This document shows, piece after piece, positions 31,273 to 41,587 of a stretch of DNA of 64,000 bases. Below the pieces are notes generated by a model. The model was not told the DNA's origin and made no database searches. It saw only the letters and a list, made by a program, of their open reading frames with translations. Made by a program: the position numbers and the translations under genes. The stretch spans positions 124,001-188,000 of the forward strand of contig NZ_VIDQ01000001.1 in the NCBI RefSeq assembly GCF_009760915.1, in the 5' to 3' direction. This DNA comes from Azohydromonas aeria. Its GTDB lineage: Bacteria; Pseudomonadota; Gammaproteobacteria; Burkholderiales; Burkholderiaceae_C. Position 1 is the first letter of the stretch. Each line of letters starts with the position of its first letter.

Positions 31273-31856
31273 GCGCGGTTGCCCGGCGTGGTGGTTGGCG
31301 GCGTGAAGGTAGCGGCGTCCGGCGGATCTTCATGGCGCTGGTGCGAGCGCATGCCGGCGCGCAGGTAGCGGTTGTGCGGGTTGGCGCGCGGCAGGAAGCG
31401 CGCCAACTCGGTCAGCGCCATCTGGTACACGTCGCGCTTGAACTCGATGACCATGTCCAGCGGCACCCAGTAGTCGTTCCAGCGCCAGGCGTCGAACTCG
31501 GGATGATCGGTGGCGCGCAGGTTCATGTCGGAGTCCCGGCCCAGGAGCTTGAGCAGGAACCAGATCTGCTTCTGGCCCTTGTAGTGCCCGCGCGCATCGC
31601 GGCGGATGTAGTGGTCGGGCACTTCGTAGCGCAGCCAGTCGCGGGTGCGGGCCAGCACCTTGACATGCTCGGGCCGCAGCCCGACCTCCTCGTGCAGTTC
31701 GCGGAACATGGCCTGCTCAGGCGTCTCGCCGTACTTGATGCCGCCTTGCGGGAATTGCCAGGAGTGGGTGCGCAGCCGCTTGCCCCAGAACACCTGATTC
31801 CGCGCGTTGAGCAGGACGATGCCGACGTTGGGCCTGAAGCCTTCACGGTCGAGCAT
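31269..31856 (-). CDS. rppH: RNA pyrophosphohydrolase RppH
   Basis: This 195-residue Nudix hydrolase removes pyrophosphate from 5' triphosphate mRNA ends and so triggers RNase E decay. It begins [12 protein letters not shown]. The Nudix box (Gly-Gly-x5-Glu-x7-Arg-Glu-x2-Glu-Glu-x-Gly) lies at about residues 38-60. A GGGG site precedes the ATG at 31856. It is divergent from proS. Confidence 0.94.
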   Translation of the reverse strand: MLDREGFRPNVGIVLLNARNQVFWGKRLRTHSWQFPQGGIKYGETPEQAMFRELHEEVGLRPEHVKVLARTRDWLRYEVPDHYIRRDARGHYKGQKQIWFLLKLLGRDSDMNLRATDHPEFDAWRWNDYWVPLDMVIEFKRDVYQMALTELARFLPRANPHNRYLRAGMRSHQRHEDPPDAATFTPPTTTPGNRA

Positions 31857-31990
31857 AATCAACCCCAATTCTTGAATTGATTTGATTATTGCACCGGCTC
31901 GCCGTGGCCCGGGTCCTCTCGGTAACCCCCGGCATCCGAGCCCGCGGCGCACCCCCTGGCGCCCTGGTGCAGTCTCCTGAGTTCCTATCC

Positions 31991-33736
31991 ATGAAAGCCT
32001 CGCAGTTCTTCGTCTCCACGCTCAAGGAGGCGCCCGCCGACGCCGAGATCGTGAGCCACAAGCTCATGATGCGCGCTGGTCTGATCAAACGCCTGGGCGC
32101 GGGCATCTACAACTACATGCCCATGGGGCTGCGCGTGATCCGCAAGGTCGAAGCCATCATCCGCGAGGAGATGAACCGCGCCGGCGCCGTCGAGTTGCTG
32201 ATGCCCGTGGTGCAGCCCGCGGAGCTGTGGCAGGAGACCGGCCGCTTCGACAAGATGGGTCCGGAGCTGCTGCGCGTGAAGGACCGGCACGAGCGCGACT
32301 TCATCATCCAGCCGACCTCCGAGGAGGTGGTGACGGACATCGCGCGCCAGGAGTTGCGCAGCTACAAGCAGCTGCCCAGGAACTTCTATCACATCCAGAC
32401 CAAGTTCCGCGACGAGCGCCGGCCGCGCTTCGGCATCATGCGCGGGCGCGAGTTCACGATGAAGGACGCCTACTCCTTCGACCGTGACGTCGAGGCCGCG
32501 GGCCGCAGCTACGACGCGATGTTCAAGGCCTACATCGCCATCTTCGACCGCATGGGCCTGCAGTACCGGGCCGTGGCGGCCGACACCGGGGCCATCGGCG
32601 GCGACCGTTCGCACGAGTTCCAGGTCATCGCCGACACCGGCGAGGACGCCATCGTCTACTGCCCCGACAGCGAGTACGCCGCCAACATCGAGCTGGCCGA
32701 GGCACTGCCGCTGCTGGCCGAGCGTGCTCCCGCGGCCGAGCCGCTGGTCAAGGCGCCCACACCGGGCAAGGCCACCTGTGCCGACGTGGCCGAGTTCCTG
32801 GGCCTGCCGCTGCAGCGCACGATCAAGTCGCTGGTGCTGGCCACCGACGAGCTCGACGGCGCCGGCAAGGTCGTCAAGAGCACCGTGTGGCTGCTGCTCG
32901 TGCGCGGCGACCACGCCCTCAACGAAGTCAAGGCCGGCAAGGTCGAGGGCCTCAAGGGCGGCTTCCGCTTTGCGACCAGGGCCGAGATCGCCGAGCACTT
33001 CGGCTGCGAGCCCGGCTACCTCGGCCCCATCGGGCTGAAGCAGCCGGTGAAGATCGTGGCCGACCGCACGGTGGCACGCATGGCCGACTTCGTCTGCGGC
33101 GCCAACGACGCCGACTTCCACTTCACCGGCGCCAACTGGGGCCGCGACCTGCCCGAGCCCGACGTGGTGGCCGACATCCGCAACGTGGTCGAGGGCGACC
33201 CTTCGCCCGACGGCAAGGGCCTGCTGGCAATCCAGCGCGGCATCGAGGTCGGCCACGTGTTCTATCTCGGCACCAAGTACTCCAAGGCCATGAACGCCAC
33301 GTACCTGGACGAGAAGGGCAAGCCGCAGCTCATGGAGATGGGCTGCTACGGCATCGGCGTGACGCGGCTGCTGGGTGCGGCCATCGAGCAGAACCACGAC
33401 GAGCGCGGGATCATCTGGCCCGACGCCATGGCGCCGTTCCGCGTCGTGGTGTGCCCGATCGGCATGGACCGCAGCGAGGCGGTGCGCGCCGAAGCCGAGC
33501 GGCTCTACGGCAAGCTGCAGGCCGCCGGCGTGGACGTGCTGCTCGACGACCGTGGCGAGCGCCCGGGCGCGATGTTCGCCGACTGGGAACTCATCGGCGT
33601 GCCGCACCGTGTCGTCATCTCCGACCGCGGCCTCAAGGAAGGCCGGCTCGAATACCAGGGACGGCGCGACGCGCAGGCCACGCCGGTGGCCGTGGCCGAC
33701 ATCGACGCCTTTCTGAAGGACAAGCTCGGCGCGTGA
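31991..33736 (+). CDS. proS: Prolyl-tRNA synthetase (bacterial type)
   Basis: This 581-residue class II synthetase has motif 2 (Phe-Arg-Asp-Glu-Arg-Arg-Pro-Arg-Phe) near 140 and the INS editing domain (about 225-400; Cys-Gly-Ala-Asn-Asp-Ala-Asp region), followed by motif 3 (Gly-Ile-Gly-Val-Thr-Arg-Leu-Leu) near 460 and the anticodon-binding domain. The ATG at 31991 is followed directly by the conserved Lys-Ala-Ser-Gln-Phe-Phe N terminus. It is coupled to the next gene by a GTGA overlap. Confidence 0.97.
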   Translation: MKASQFFVSTLKEAPADAEIVSHKLMMRAGLIKRLGAGIYNYMPMGLRVIRKVEAIIREEMNRAGAVELLMPVVQPAELWQETGRFDKMGPELLRVKDRHERDFIIQPTSEEVVTDIARQELRSYKQLPRNFYHIQTKFRDERRPRFGIMRGREFTMKDAYSFDRDVEAAGRSYDAMFKAYIAIFDRMGLQYRAVAADTGAIGGDRSHEFQVIADTGEDAIVYCPDSEYAANIELAEALPLLAERAPAAEPLVKAPTPGKATCADVAEFLGLPLQRTIKSLVLATDELDGAGKVVKSTVWLLLVRGDHALNEVKAGKVEGLKGGFRFATRAEIAEHFGCEPGYLGPIGLKQPVKIVADRTVARMADFVCGANDADFHFTGANWGRDLPEPDVVADIRNVVEGDPSPDGKGLLAIQRGIEVGHVFYLGTKYSKAMNATYLDEKGKPQLMEMGCYGIGVTRLLGAAIEQNHDERGIIWPDAMAPFRVVVCPIGMDRSEAVRAEAERLYGKLQAAGVDVLLDDRGERPGAMFADWELIGVPHRVVISDRGLKEGRLEYQGRRDAQATPVAVADIDAFLKDKLGA

Positions 33737-34332
33737 AGCGCCGCCGCCTGCTGGGTGCCGCGCTGGCGCTGCCGCTGGGCAGCGCCCGAGCCGGCGCGCA
33801 GCGGGAGGAGGATCTGTCCGATGCCGTGCGCTCGGCGCTGTCCGCCGCCGTATCGGCCGAGGCGCCGCCGCATCCGGAATTCCCCAGCACCGCGCAGCGC
33901 ATGGCCTACCTGCGCTGGCTCACGGCCATGAGCGAGCGGCTGCAGCCGCGCAAGACCGAGCGCCGCACCCGCATCGAATTCCTGGAGACGCTGTGGTACG
34001 AGAGCCGGCGCGCCGGCCTGGAGCCCGACCTGGTGCTCGGCGTCGTGCAGGTGGAGAGCAACTTCCGCAAGTACGCCGTGAGCTCGGCCGGGGCGCGCGG
34101 CTACATGCAGGTGATGCCGTTCTGGGCCCGCGTCATCGGCGACGGCGATGCCGGCCGCCTCTTTCACATGCAGACCAACCTGCGCTTCGGCTGCGTGATC
34201 CTGCGCCATTACCTCGAGCGCGAGGCGGGCGACCTGTTCATGGCGCTGGGCCGCTACAACGGCAGCCGCGGCCGGGCCGAGTACCCGAACCTGGTCTTCG
34301 GCGCGCGGCGCCAGTGGATGCTGCCGGACTGA
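33733..34332 (+). CDS. Lytic transglycosylase, SLT family (GTG start)
   Basis: This 199-residue exported protein has a short Arg-rich signal peptide (Met-Lys-Arg-Arg-Arg-Leu-Leu-Gly then a hydrophobic core). The SLT domain shows the catalytic Glu in Val-Glu-Ser-Asn-Phe near residue 111, then [18 protein letters not shown] and Ala-Leu-Gly-Arg-Tyr-Asn-Gly-Ser. It cleaves peptidoglycan to anhydro-muropeptides. The GTG start (33733) overlaps the proS TGA as GTGA; no ATG fits the signal peptide. Confidence 0.9.
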   Translation: MKRRRLLGAALALPLGSARAGAQREEDLSDAVRSALSAAVSAEAPPHPEFPSTAQRMAYLRWLTAMSERLQPRKTERRTRIEFLETLWYESRRAGLEPDLVLGVVQVESNFRKYAVSSAGARGYMQVMPFWARVIGDGDAGRLFHMQTNLRFGCVILRHYLEREAGDLFMALGRYNGSRGRAEYPNLVFGARRQWMLPD

Positions 34333-34362
34333 AGCCGAAGTTGTCTTCCTGACCCCTGGCCG

Positions 34363-34929
34363 CTACAGCCCCTGCCAGGCCCGCGGCCGGGCCGCGCCGA
34401 TGCCGGCCAGCGCCAGCACGCGCTCCACCGTGTCGTCCACCATCTCGTCGATGCTGGCGGGGTGGTTGTAGAAGGCCGGCAGCGGCGGGAAGACGATGCC
34501 GCCCATCTCCGTCACGGCCATCATGTTGCGCAGGTGCGCAAGATTGAAGGGCGTCTCACGCACCAGCAGCAGCAGCCGGCGCCGCTCCTTGAGCATGACG
34601 TCGGCGGCGCGGGTGAGGAGGTTGTCGCCGTAGCCGTGGGCCACGGCGGCCAGTGTCTTCATGGAGCAGGGCGCGATGAGCATCGCGTCCACCGGGTGCG
34701 AGCCGCTGGCGATGCAGGCGCCGATGTCTCCGGGCGCATGCGACTCGTCGGCCATCGCCTCCAGCGAGCGGCGGTCGAGGCCGAGTTCGTGGTGCGCGTT
34801 GAGCACGCCTGCGGGCGTGGCCACCAGGTGCGTGTGCACGCCCAGGGCGCGGGCGCGCTGCAGCAGCCGCACGCCGTAGACCGCGCCGCTGGCGCCGGTG
34901 AGGCCGACGACCAGCCGTTGCGCGCTCAA
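34363..34929 (-). CDS. ubiX: Flavin prenyltransferase UbiX (TTG start)
   Basis: This 188-residue flavoprotein makes the prenylated FMN cofactor used by UbiD in ubiquinone synthesis. The Gly-Leu-Thr-Gly-Ala-Ser-Gly-Ala-Val-Tyr-Gly motif lies near residues 9-19, and Pro-Cys-Ser-Met-Lys-Thr-Leu near 90 and Val-Arg-Glu-Thr-Pro near 125 are typical. The TTG at 34929 overlaps the grxD stop as TTGA, and no ATG or GTG precedes the FMN motif. ispB, in the same pathway, is also in the window. Confidence 0.93.
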   Translation of the reverse strand: MSAQRLVVGLTGASGAVYGVRLLQRARALGVHTHLVATPAGVLNAHHELGLDRRSLEAMADESHAPGDIGACIASGSHPVDAMLIAPCSMKTLAAVAHGYGDNLLTRAADVMLKERRRLLLLVRETPFNLAHLRNMMAVTEMGGIVFPPLPAFYNHPASIDEMVDDTVERVLALAGIGAARPRAWQGL

Positions 34930-35243
34930 CCCTGGGCGCCCAGCACCTGCTGCAGCTCGCCGCTCTGGTACATCTCCATCATGATGTCCGAGCCGCCGAC
35001 GAACTCGCCGTTGACGTAGAGCTGCGGGATGGTGGGCCAGTTGGCGTAGGCCTTGATGCCCTGGCGCACCGCCTCGTCCTCCAGCACGTTGACCGTCTGC
35101 AGGTCCTGCACGCCGCAGGCCTTGAGGATCTGGACGGCGCGGCCGGAGAACCCGCACATCGGGAACTGCGCCGTGCCCTTCATGAACAGCACCACGCGGT
35201 TGCCCTTCACGAGGTCGTCAATGCGCTTTTGTACGTCTTCCAT
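34926..35243 (-). CDS. grxD: Grx4-type monothiol glutaredoxin
   Basis: This 105-residue protein has the monothiol active site Cys-Gly-Phe-Ser at residues 30-33, Lys-Gly upstream, Trp-Pro-Thr-Ile-Pro-Gln near 69 and Gly-Gly-Ser-Asp near 83 for glutathione. Such proteins carry and transfer Fe-S clusters. It is coupled to ubiX by a 4-bp overlap. Confidence 0.95.
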   Translation of the reverse strand: MEDVQKRIDDLVKGNRVVLFMKGTAQFPMCGFSGRAVQILKACGVQDLQTVNVLEDEAVRQGIKAYANWPTIPQLYVNGEFVGGSDIMMEMYQSGELQQVLGAQG

Positions 35244-35339
35244 GGTGTCTCTTGAAACGAGGGATTCAAACAGCCGGCGTTATACGGCATGCGGCACCCC
35301 GTCGCCCCGGCGCAGGGCAAAGCCCCTGGGCCTGCGGCA

Positions 35340-35909
35340 TCAGAAAGCGTAGGACACACCCAGCTGCAGCACCGGCCGCAGCCGCAGCTCGCGCACCGCG
35401 TCGTCGAGCGTGCGCGCCTCGGGCGGCCGCAGCCCGGCGCCGGTGGTGACACCCAGGTCGGCGCTGAAGCCCCAGCCGCCGCGCAGCGACAGGCTGCTGT
35501 AGCCGATGCCCAGGTAGCCCACCGGCGGCGCCTCCAAGCCGTCGTCGCCCCGGTTGGGCGTCAGGCTGCGCATGACGCTGAAGGTCAGTGGCGCACCGGC
35601 GGACGCGCCCAGCAGCGGCGAGCCGCTGCCCAGCAGCACCCCGCCCGTGGCGCGCAGCCCGCCGACGACCTGGCCCTGACCGAAGCCCGGGCCGCTGAGG
35701 TAGTAGTCGCCCAGCAGCTTCATGCTGCGCGGGCCATTGCCGGCAGGTGCGAGATCCCCGCGCCACGCCGGCGCCTGGTCCACGCCGATGCGCGCCTGCC
35801 AGCGCGGCCACGGCGCCTGCTCCGGCGCCACCCGAAGCCCGCCCTCAGCCTGCGCGGCCACGCTGCCCAGGGCCATGACTGCCACGGCCCATCCTCGGAT
35901 TGCCTTCAT
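35340..35909 (-). CDS. Predicted outer-membrane beta-barrel protein, function unknown
   Basis: This 189-residue protein has a signal peptide (residues 1-21, Ala-Gln-Ala cleavage site). The rest alternates Gly/aromatic/polar residues in short strands (Ala-Pro-Leu-Thr-Phe-Ser-Val; Gly-Tyr-Ser-Ser-Leu-Ser-Leu-Arg-Gly-Gly-Trp) and ends in Tyr-Ala-Phe, the terminal aromatic expected for BAM-dependent barrels. I do not recognise a named family. A strong AGGGGGG ribosome site precedes the ATG. It lies between prmC and grxD, where I would expect no gene in Burkholderiales. Confidence 0.7.
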   Translation of the reverse strand: MKAIRGWAVAVMALGSVAAQAEGGLRVAPEQAPWPRWQARIGVDQAPAWRGDLAPAGNGPRSMKLLGDYYLSGPGFGQGQVVGGLRATGGVLLGSGSPLLGASAGAPLTFSVMRSLTPNRGDDGLEAPPVGYLGIGYSSLSLRGGWGFSADLGVTTGAGLRPPEARTLDDAVRELRLRPVLQLGVSYAF

Positions 35910-36081
35910 CGCGGTACCCCCCTTAGCAGGACCACTGCCGGGCCATGCTACGCCGCCTGCGCGGCGCCGTGCGCATCCCCCGACCGGGTGCGAACCCGGG
36001 GTTGCCGGCCTGCCCCGGCTGGTGCTGGCTCAGGACGTGAGCCCGGCGCACGGGGCGCGCCGCAGGATTCGGGGCAGTGAG

Positions 36082-36942
36082 TCAGCCTGGCCAGCGCCCG
36101 CCGCTGCAGCGCTCCAGGCCGGCAAGGTCGCACCGCGTCGCCACGTCGGCAAAGCCGTGCCGGCGCAGCACCTTGCGCACGGCCTCGCCCTGCTCGAAAC
36201 CGTGCTCCAGCAGCAGCCAGGCGCCGGGCTCCAGGTGCGCCGGGGCACCTTCGACGATGCGCCGGATCGCCTGCAGGCCGTCCGCTCCCGGCGTGAGTGC
36301 CTGCAGCGGCTCGTGGCGCAGCGCGGCCAGGTGCGGGTCGTCGCCGTCGATGTAGGGCGGGTTGCTCAGCGCCAGGTGCAGCCGCGGCGGCGTCAGCGCC
36401 TGCCACCAGTCGGACTGCGAGAACTCCACCTCCAGCCCCAGGCGCTGCGCGTTGCCCTGCGCCACCGCCAGCGCCGCGGCGCTGGCGTCCAGCGCGCGCA
36501 TGCGCACGCGCGGCGCGCCGTGCTTGACGGCCAGGGCGATGGCACCACTGCCGGTGCCCAGGTCCAGCGCCTGCGGCGCGGGCAGCGCCGCCAGCGCGCC
36601 GGACAGCAGCTCCAGCGCCCAGTCCACCAGCGTCTCGGTGTCCGGGCGCGGGTCCAGCACGTCGGGCGTGACCTGCAGTGTCAAGCCGTGGAACTCGCGC
36701 TGTCCGAGCAGGTAGGAGATCGGCATGCCGTCGACGCGCCGCGCCGCGTCCGCGTCAAAAGCTTCGCGTTGCGCCGCCGTCAGCAGGGCATCGTCATGCG
36801 CCAGCAGCCAGCTGCGCGGGCGGCCCAGGTGGTGCGCCAGCAGCAGCTGCGCGTCGAGCCGGTCCAGCCCCAGCGCGCGTGCGCGCGCCAGCGACTCGCG
36901 CACGGTGCCGGCCGTGTCAGGGGGGGGAACCGGCACCGTCAT
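36082..36942 (-). CDS. prmC: Release factor glutamine methyltransferase PrmC
   Basis: This 286-residue SAM-dependent methylase modifies the Gln of the GGQ motif in RF1 and RF2. An N-terminal helical domain (1-85) is followed by a Rossmann domain with Asp-Leu-Gly-Thr-Gly-Ser-Gly-Ala-Ile near 125 and the catalytic Asn-Pro-Pro-Tyr near 192. Its ATG overlaps the stop of its substrate gene prfA (ATGA, 36939-36942). Confidence 0.96.
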   Translation of the reverse strand: MTVPVPPPDTAGTVRESLARARALGLDRLDAQLLLAHHLGRPRSWLLAHDDALLTAAQREAFDADAARRVDGMPISYLLGQREFHGLTLQVTPDVLDPRPDTETLVDWALELLSGALAALPAPQALDLGTGSGAIALAVKHGAPRVRMRALDASAAALAVAQGNAQRLGLEVEFSQSDWWQALTPPRLHLALSNPPYIDGDDPHLAALRHEPLQALTPGADGLQAIRRIVEGAPAHLEPGAWLLLEHGFEQGEAVRKVLRRHGFADVATRCDLAGLERCSGGRWPG

Positions 36943-38027
36943 GCCAGGGCACCGCCTTCGAGCGCGGCGAGCTGCTCGGCGGCGCGCGCGGCCTGCAGCG
37001 CGGCGATGACGTCGTCGAGCTCGCCGTCCATGACCGCGCCGAGCTTGTAGAGCGTGAGGTTGATGCGGTGGTCGGTGAGCCGGCCCTGCGGGAAGTTGTA
37101 GGTGCGGATGCGGTCGCTCCGGTCGCCGCTGCCGATGAGCCCCTTGCGCGTGGCAGCTTCCCTGGCGGCGCGCTCGCTCGCTTCCTTGTCGCGCAGCCGC
37201 GCCGCCAGCACCGCCAGGGCCTTGGCCTTGTTGCGGTGCTGGCTGCGGTCGTCCTGGCATTCGGCCACCAGGCCCGTGGGCAGGTGCGTGACGCGCACCG
37301 CGCTGTCGGTCTTGTTGATGTGCTGGCCGCCGGCGCCGCTGGCGCGGAAGGTGTCGATGCGCAGCTCGGCCGGATTGAGCGCAACTTCCTCGGCTTCGTC
37401 AGGCTCGGCCATCACCGCCACGGTGCAGGCGCTGGTGTGGATGCGGCCCTGGCTCTCGGTGGCGGGCACGCGCTGCACGCGGTGGCCGCCGCTCTCGAAG
37501 CGCAGCCGCCCGTAAGCGCCGTCGCCCTCGATGCGCAGCACGATCTCCTTGTAGCCGCCGAGCTCCGAGTCGCTCTGGCTCATGACCTCGGTGCGCCAGC
37601 CCTGGCGCTCGCAGTAGCGCAGGTACATGCGCGCGAGGTCCCCGGCAAACAGTGCCGACTCGTCGCCGCCGGTGCCGGCGCGGATTTCCAGGAAGGCGTT
37701 GCGCGCGTCATCCGGGTCGCGCGGCAGCAGCGCGGTCTGCAGCGTGGCCTGCAGCCGCTCCAGGTCGGCCGCGGCGGCGGCGATCTCCTCGCGCGCCATG
37801 TCGGCCATGTCCGGGTCGTCGAGCAGCTCGCGCGCGGTGGCCAGGTCCTGCTCACGCTGCTGGTAGCGGCGGAACTCGGCGACCACTTCGGCCACCTCGG
37901 CCTGCTCGCGCGAGAGCGCGCGCCAGCGCTTGAGGTCCGACATCAGCTGCGGGTCGGCCAGCGTGGCGTCGAGCTCGGCCTGGCGCAGGGCCAGGCGTTC
38001 GAATTGTTGGCGCAGGGTGTCTTTCAT
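36939..38027 (-). CDS. prfA: Peptide chain release factor RF1
   Basis: This 362-residue protein is full length. The GGQ motif (Gly-Ala-Gly-Gly-Gln-His-Ile-Asn) lies near residue 233 and the Pro-Ala-Thr-Glu stop-codon recognition motif near 188, which identifies RF1 (UAA/UAG) rather than RF2 (Ser-Pro-Phe). The ATG at 38027 fits the family N terminus (Lys-Asp-Thr-Leu-Arg-Gln-Gln). It is downstream of hemA and coupled to prmC. Confidence 0.97.
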   Translation of the reverse strand: MKDTLRQQFERLALRQAELDATLADPQLMSDLKRWRALSREQAEVAEVVAEFRRYQQREQDLATARELLDDPDMADMAREEIAAAAADLERLQATLQTALLPRDPDDARNAFLEIRAGTGGDESALFAGDLARMYLRYCERQGWRTEVMSQSDSELGGYKEIVLRIEGDGAYGRLRFESGGHRVQRVPATESQGRIHTSACTVAVMAEPDEAEEVALNPAELRIDTFRASGAGGQHINKTDSAVRVTHLPTGLVAECQDDRSQHRNKAKALAVLAARLRDKEASERAAREAATRKGLIGSGDRSDRIRTYNFPQGRLTDHRINLTLYKLGAVMDGELDDVIAALQAARAAEQLAALEGGALA

Positions 38028-38088
38028 GGGCGCAAGGATGCCGGGCACACGGCAACCCCGCGCACGGCCGGCGGCAGGGTAACAGCCG

Positions 38089-39390
38089 CTAGCGGCCGCC
38101 TTCGGATTCGGGATTGCGGCTGGTCTGGCGCAGGAACAGGCGCGACAGCGTGTGCGCCACCTGCTCGCGCTGCGCGCCATCGGCGGCATGCAGCTCGGCG
38201 AAGGCGCCGTGCAGCATCTTCTGCGTCAGGCCGCGGCTCAGCGCCTCGAGCACGGCATCGACGTCCTCGCCGCGCGCCAGCAGCTTGCGCGCGCGGGCCA
38301 GCTCGGCGCCGCGCCAGCGGTCGGCCTGCTGATTGAGGGCCTGGATCAGCGGCACGCTGCCGCGCTGGTCGAGCCAGTGGCTGAAGCTCTGCACGCCGGC
38401 GTCGATGATAGCCTCGGCCTGCTGCACCGCCGCCTGGCGCTTCTCGCCGGCGCTCTGCACCAGGGCCGAGAGGTCGTCCACGGTGTAGAGGTAGACGTCG
38501 GAGAGCTGCGCGATCTCGGGCTCCAGGTCGCGCGGCACGGCCAGATCGACCATGAACATCGGGCGGTGCCGGCGCGCCTTGAGAGCGCGCTCCACGGCGC
38601 CCAGCCCGATGATGGGCAGCGTGCTGGCGGTGCAGGAGATGACGGCGTCGAACTCGTGCAGGCAGTTGGGCAGCTCGGCCAGGCGCAGCGCCTGCGCGCC
38701 GAAGCGGCCGGCGAGCTTCTCGCCGCGTTCGAGCGTGCGATTCGCCACGGCCATGGCGCGCGGCTCGCGCGCGGCGAAGTGGGTGGCGACGAGCTCGATC
38801 ATCTCGCCCGCGCCGACGAACAGCACCTTGATGTCGCGCAGGTCCTCGAACAGTTGCGAGGCCAGCCGCACCGCGGCGGCGGCCATGCTGATGGAGTGGC
38901 TGCCGATCTCGGTGGAGGTGCGCACCTCCTTGGCCACGGAGAAGCTGCGCTGGAACAGCTGGTGCAGCGTCGTGCCCAGCGTGCCGGCGGTCTCGGCCTG
39001 GCGCACGGCCTGCTTCATCTGGCCCAGGATCTGCGGCTCGCCCAGCACCATGGAGTCCAGCCCCGAGGCCACGCGGAAGGCGTGGCGCGCGGCGTCGCGG
39101 TTCTCCATCACGTAGCTGCACGACTCCAGCTGCACGCCGGAGACGCCGCCTTGTTCCGCCAGCCAGTCCATGGCCGGACGCACCAGCTCGCGCGCGTGGC
39201 CGGGCTCGGCGGCCACGTACAGCTCGGTGCGGTTGCAGGTGGAGACCAGGGCCGCCTCGGGCATGGCGCGCTGCAGCCGCTCGCGGAAGCCGCGCAGCGC
39301 CGGCGAGAGCTGCTCCGCCCCGAACGCGAACCGCCCGCGCAGGTCCAGCGGGGCGGTCTGGTAATTCAGGCCGAGGGCAAAAACACTCAT
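38089..39390 (-). CDS. hemA: Glutamyl-tRNA reductase
   Basis: This 433-residue enzyme reduces Glu-tRNA to glutamate-1-semialdehyde, the first step of C5-pathway tetrapyrrole synthesis. The catalytic Cys is in Ser-Thr-Cys-Asn-Arg-Thr-Glu-Leu-Tyr near residue 51. The NADPH motif Val-Gly-Ala-Gly-Glu-Met is near 193 and a C-terminal dimerisation domain is present. It heads the hemA-prfA-prmC row and is divergent from a small membrane protein gene. Confidence 0.97.
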   Translation of the reverse strand: MSVFALGLNYQTAPLDLRGRFAFGAEQLSPALRGFRERLQRAMPEAALVSTCNRTELYVAAEPGHARELVRPAMDWLAEQGGVSGVQLESCSYVMENRDAARHAFRVASGLDSMVLGEPQILGQMKQAVRQAETAGTLGTTLHQLFQRSFSVAKEVRTSTEIGSHSISMAAAAVRLASQLFEDLRDIKVLFVGAGEMIELVATHFAAREPRAMAVANRTLERGEKLAGRFGAQALRLAELPNCLHEFDAVISCTASTLPIIGLGAVERALKARRHRPMFMVDLAVPRDLEPEIAQLSDVYLYTVDDLSALVQSAGEKRQAAVQQAEAIIDAGVQSFSHWLDQRGSVPLIQALNQQADRWRGAELARARKLLARGEDVDAVLEALSRGLTQKMLHGAFAELHAADGAQREQVAHTLSRLFLRQTSRNPESEGGR

Positions 39391-39507
39391 GGTGGGAATT
39401 GTATGATCTGCCGTTTTGGCCGATTTGCCGGCCGGTTATGGTCGCCGCCGGCTGCGCTGCGCGGCTTGACCGACATCAAAGCGGCTGGATACGGAGGGGC
39501 GCAGGCC

Positions 39508-39807
39508 ATGGGTCCGCTGGATGCGCTGTGGCATCTGCTCGATTTCTTCGCGCCCGCGCTGGCCGTCGGCGCACTCGGTGCGCTGACGGCCAAGCTGTGC
39601 TGGCGCCGCGAACTCGCCGCCGTGCCCTGGCGGCGCCTGGCGCTCTGGGGCTGCACCGGCGCGGCGCTGGCACTGACCGCCATGCTCGTCATCAGCGGCC
39701 GCGACGGCCGCCTGCTCAATTACGGTGCCATGACGCTGAGCTGCGCCCTGGCACTGTGGTGGGCCGGCTTCGGCAAGGCGGCGTCCCGGCCGTCGTCCCG
39801 TTTGTAG
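39508..39807 (+). CDS. Small membrane protein, function unknown
   Basis: This 99-residue protein has three hydrophobic segments (about residues 12-30, 46-66 and 72-90) separated by Arg-rich turns, suggesting an inner-membrane protein. A GGAGGGG ribosome site lies about 10 bp before the ATG at 39508; an earlier in-frame ATG at 39402 lacks one and adds a non-hydrophobic leader. It is divergent from hemA. No family is recognised. Confidence 0.62.
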   Translation: MGPLDALWHLLDFFAPALAVGALGALTAKLCWRRELAAVPWRRLALWGCTGAALALTAMLVISGRDGRLLNYGAMTLSCALALWWAGFGKAASRPSSRL

Positions 39808-39976
39808 GGAAACGCCGCGGCAGGCACCGGAAAGATGCCGCGGCCTGCAGTTCCTCGTGCTGGCATGCGCAAGGGCAAGGCGCCGGCACGCACCTTGCTT
39901 CTGTTTGACTGTCCCGTGCCAGCCTTGCGGCAGCACATCGAGAACCGTCAAGCACCGAACAATGCAGGAGAAGGCC

Positions 39977-40195
39977 ATGTTTTCCGAGCCCCTTGCCGAG
40001 TCCGTGGAAGCCTACGAAATCCGCTTCCCCTCGCTGTTCCGTGAAGGCCATGCGCTGGCCTTTCCCTGTGACCGCGATGGCCATGTGGACCTCGACGCGC
40101 TGAGCGAGCGCGCCAAGGGCAACTACCTGTTCGCCCGCGCCATGGTCGGGCGCGAGTTCGCCACCCCGCGCGTGCTGCCCAGCAGCCTGCATTGA
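39977..40195 (+). CDS. Small conserved-looking protein, function unknown
   Basis: This 72-residue soluble protein begins Met-Phe-Ser-Glu-Pro-Leu-Ala-Glu-Ser-Val-Glu-Ala-Tyr-Glu-Ile. The AGGAG site 8 bp before the ATG at 39977 supports this start over an ATG at 39962. It has a Cys-Asp-Arg-Asp-Gly-His-Val-Asp-Leu-Asp-Ala-Leu segment and no signal or membrane segment. I recall similar proteins in Comamonadaceae but no function. It is convergent with miaB. Confidence 0.7.
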   Translation: MFSEPLAESVEAYEIRFPSLFREGHALAFPCDRDGHVDLDALSERAKGNYLFARAMVGREFATPRVLPSSLH

Positions 40196-40207
40196 GGCCC
40201 TGACACC

Positions 40208-40224
40208 GGGCCGCCGCGCGGCCC
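40208..40224. terminator. GC hairpin between convergent genes
   Basis: GGGCCGC (40208-40214) pairs with GCGGCCC (40218-40224) around a 3-nt loop in the 45-bp gap before miaB. There is no T tract on either side. Confidence 0.35.
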
Positions 40225-40240
40225 CGGCGCCCCCTCACGG

Positions 40241-41587
40241 TCAGGCCGCCGCGTCGTCCCCGCGCAGCACGATCTCGCCGCGCAACGAGTGCGGCAGCGC
40301 CTGCGTGATGCGCACCTCGGCCATCTGCCCGACCAGGCGCGGCTGGCCCTTGAAGTTGACGATGCGGTTGCACTCGGTGCGGCCCATGAGTTCGGCCGGG
40401 TCCTTGCGCGAGGGCCCTTCGACCAGGATGCGCTGCACCGTGCCGACGCGGCTGTCGCTGATGCGGCGCACGTTCTGCTCGATCAGCGCCTGCAGCTGCT
40501 GCAGCCGCTTGAGCTTCACGTCCTGCGGCGTGTCGTCGTGCAGGGCGGCCGCGGGCGTGCCCGGGCGCGGCGAGAACACGAAGCTGAAGCTGGCGTCGAA
40601 GCCCACGTCCTCGATGAGCTTGAGCGTGCGCTCGAAGTCCTCCTGCGTCTCGCCGGGAAAGCCGACGATGAAGTCGCTTGACAGGCTGATGTCCGGCCGC
40701 ACCGCGCGCAGCTTGCGGATCGTGCTCTTGTATTCCAGCGCGGTGTAGCCGCGCTTCATGGCCATGAGCACGCGGTCGGCGCCATGCTGCACCGGCAGGT
40801 GCAGGTGGCTCACCAGCTGCGGCACCTTGGCGTAGACGTCGATGAGCCGCTGCGTGAACTCGTTGGGATGGCTGGTGGTGTAGCGGATGCGCTCGATGCC
40901 CGGGATCTCGGCCACGTACTCGATGAGCAGCGCGAAGTCGGCAATCTCGTTGCTGTCGCCCATCTTCCCGCGGTAGGCATTGACGTTCTGGCCCAGCAGC
41001 GTGACTTCCTTGACACCCTGGTCGGCCAGGCCCGCCACTTCGGTCAGCACGTCCTCGAAGGGTCGGCTGACTTCCTCGCCGCGGGTGTAGGGCACCACGC
41101 AATAGCTGCAGTATTTCGAGCAGCCTTCCATGATCGACACGAAAGCCGAGGCGCCTTCCACGCGCGCCGGCGGCAGGTGGTCGAACTTCTCGATCTCGGG
41201 AAAGCTGATGTCCACCTGCGGGCGGCGCTGCTGCTGCCGCGCCTGGATCATTTGCGGCAGCCGGTGCAGCGTCTGCGGGCCGAACACCATGTCCACGTAG
41301 GGCGCGCGCTCGATGATGGCGGCCCCTTCCTGGCTGGCCACGCAGCCGCCCACGCCGATGAGCACGCCCTTTTGCTTGAGGTGCTTGACGCGGCCCAGGT
41401 CGGAGAAGACCTTTTCCTGCGCCTTCTCGCGCACCGAGCAGGTGTTGAAGAGGATCAGGTCGGCCTGCTCGACGTCGTCGGTGGGCTCGTAGCCTTCGAC
41501 GGCCTGCAGCACGTCGGCCATCTTGTCCGAGTCGTACTCGTTCATCTGGCAGCCGAAGGTGCGGATGAAGACTTTCTTGGCGCTCAT
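40241..41587 (-). CDS. miaB: tRNA-2-methylthio-N6-dimethylallyladenosine synthase MiaB
   Basis: This 448-residue radical-SAM methylthiotransferase acts on A37 of tRNAs reading UNN codons. The N-terminal UPF0004 domain has cluster cysteines in Phe-Gly-Cys-Gln-Met-Asn, Asn-Thr-Cys-Ser-Val-Arg and Gly-Gly-Cys-Val-Ala (near 14, 50 and 83). The radical-SAM triad Cys-Ser-Lys-Tyr-Cys-Ser-Tyr-Cys lies near 157. A TRAM domain ends the protein. Confidence 0.96.
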   Translation of the reverse strand: MSAKKVFIRTFGCQMNEYDSDKMADVLQAVEGYEPTDDVEQADLILFNTCSVREKAQEKVFSDLGRVKHLKQKGVLIGVGGCVASQEGAAIIERAPYVDMVFGPQTLHRLPQMIQARQQQRRPQVDISFPEIEKFDHLPPARVEGASAFVSIMEGCSKYCSYCVVPYTRGEEVSRPFEDVLTEVAGLADQGVKEVTLLGQNVNAYRGKMGDSNEIADFALLIEYVAEIPGIERIRYTTSHPNEFTQRLIDVYAKVPQLVSHLHLPVQHGADRVLMAMKRGYTALEYKSTIRKLRAVRPDISLSSDFIVGFPGETQEDFERTLKLIEDVGFDASFSFVFSPRPGTPAAALHDDTPQDVKLKRLQQLQALIEQNVRRISDSRVGTVQRILVEGPSRKDPAELMGRTECNRIVNFKGQPRLVGQMAEVRITQALPHSLRGEIVLRGDDAAA

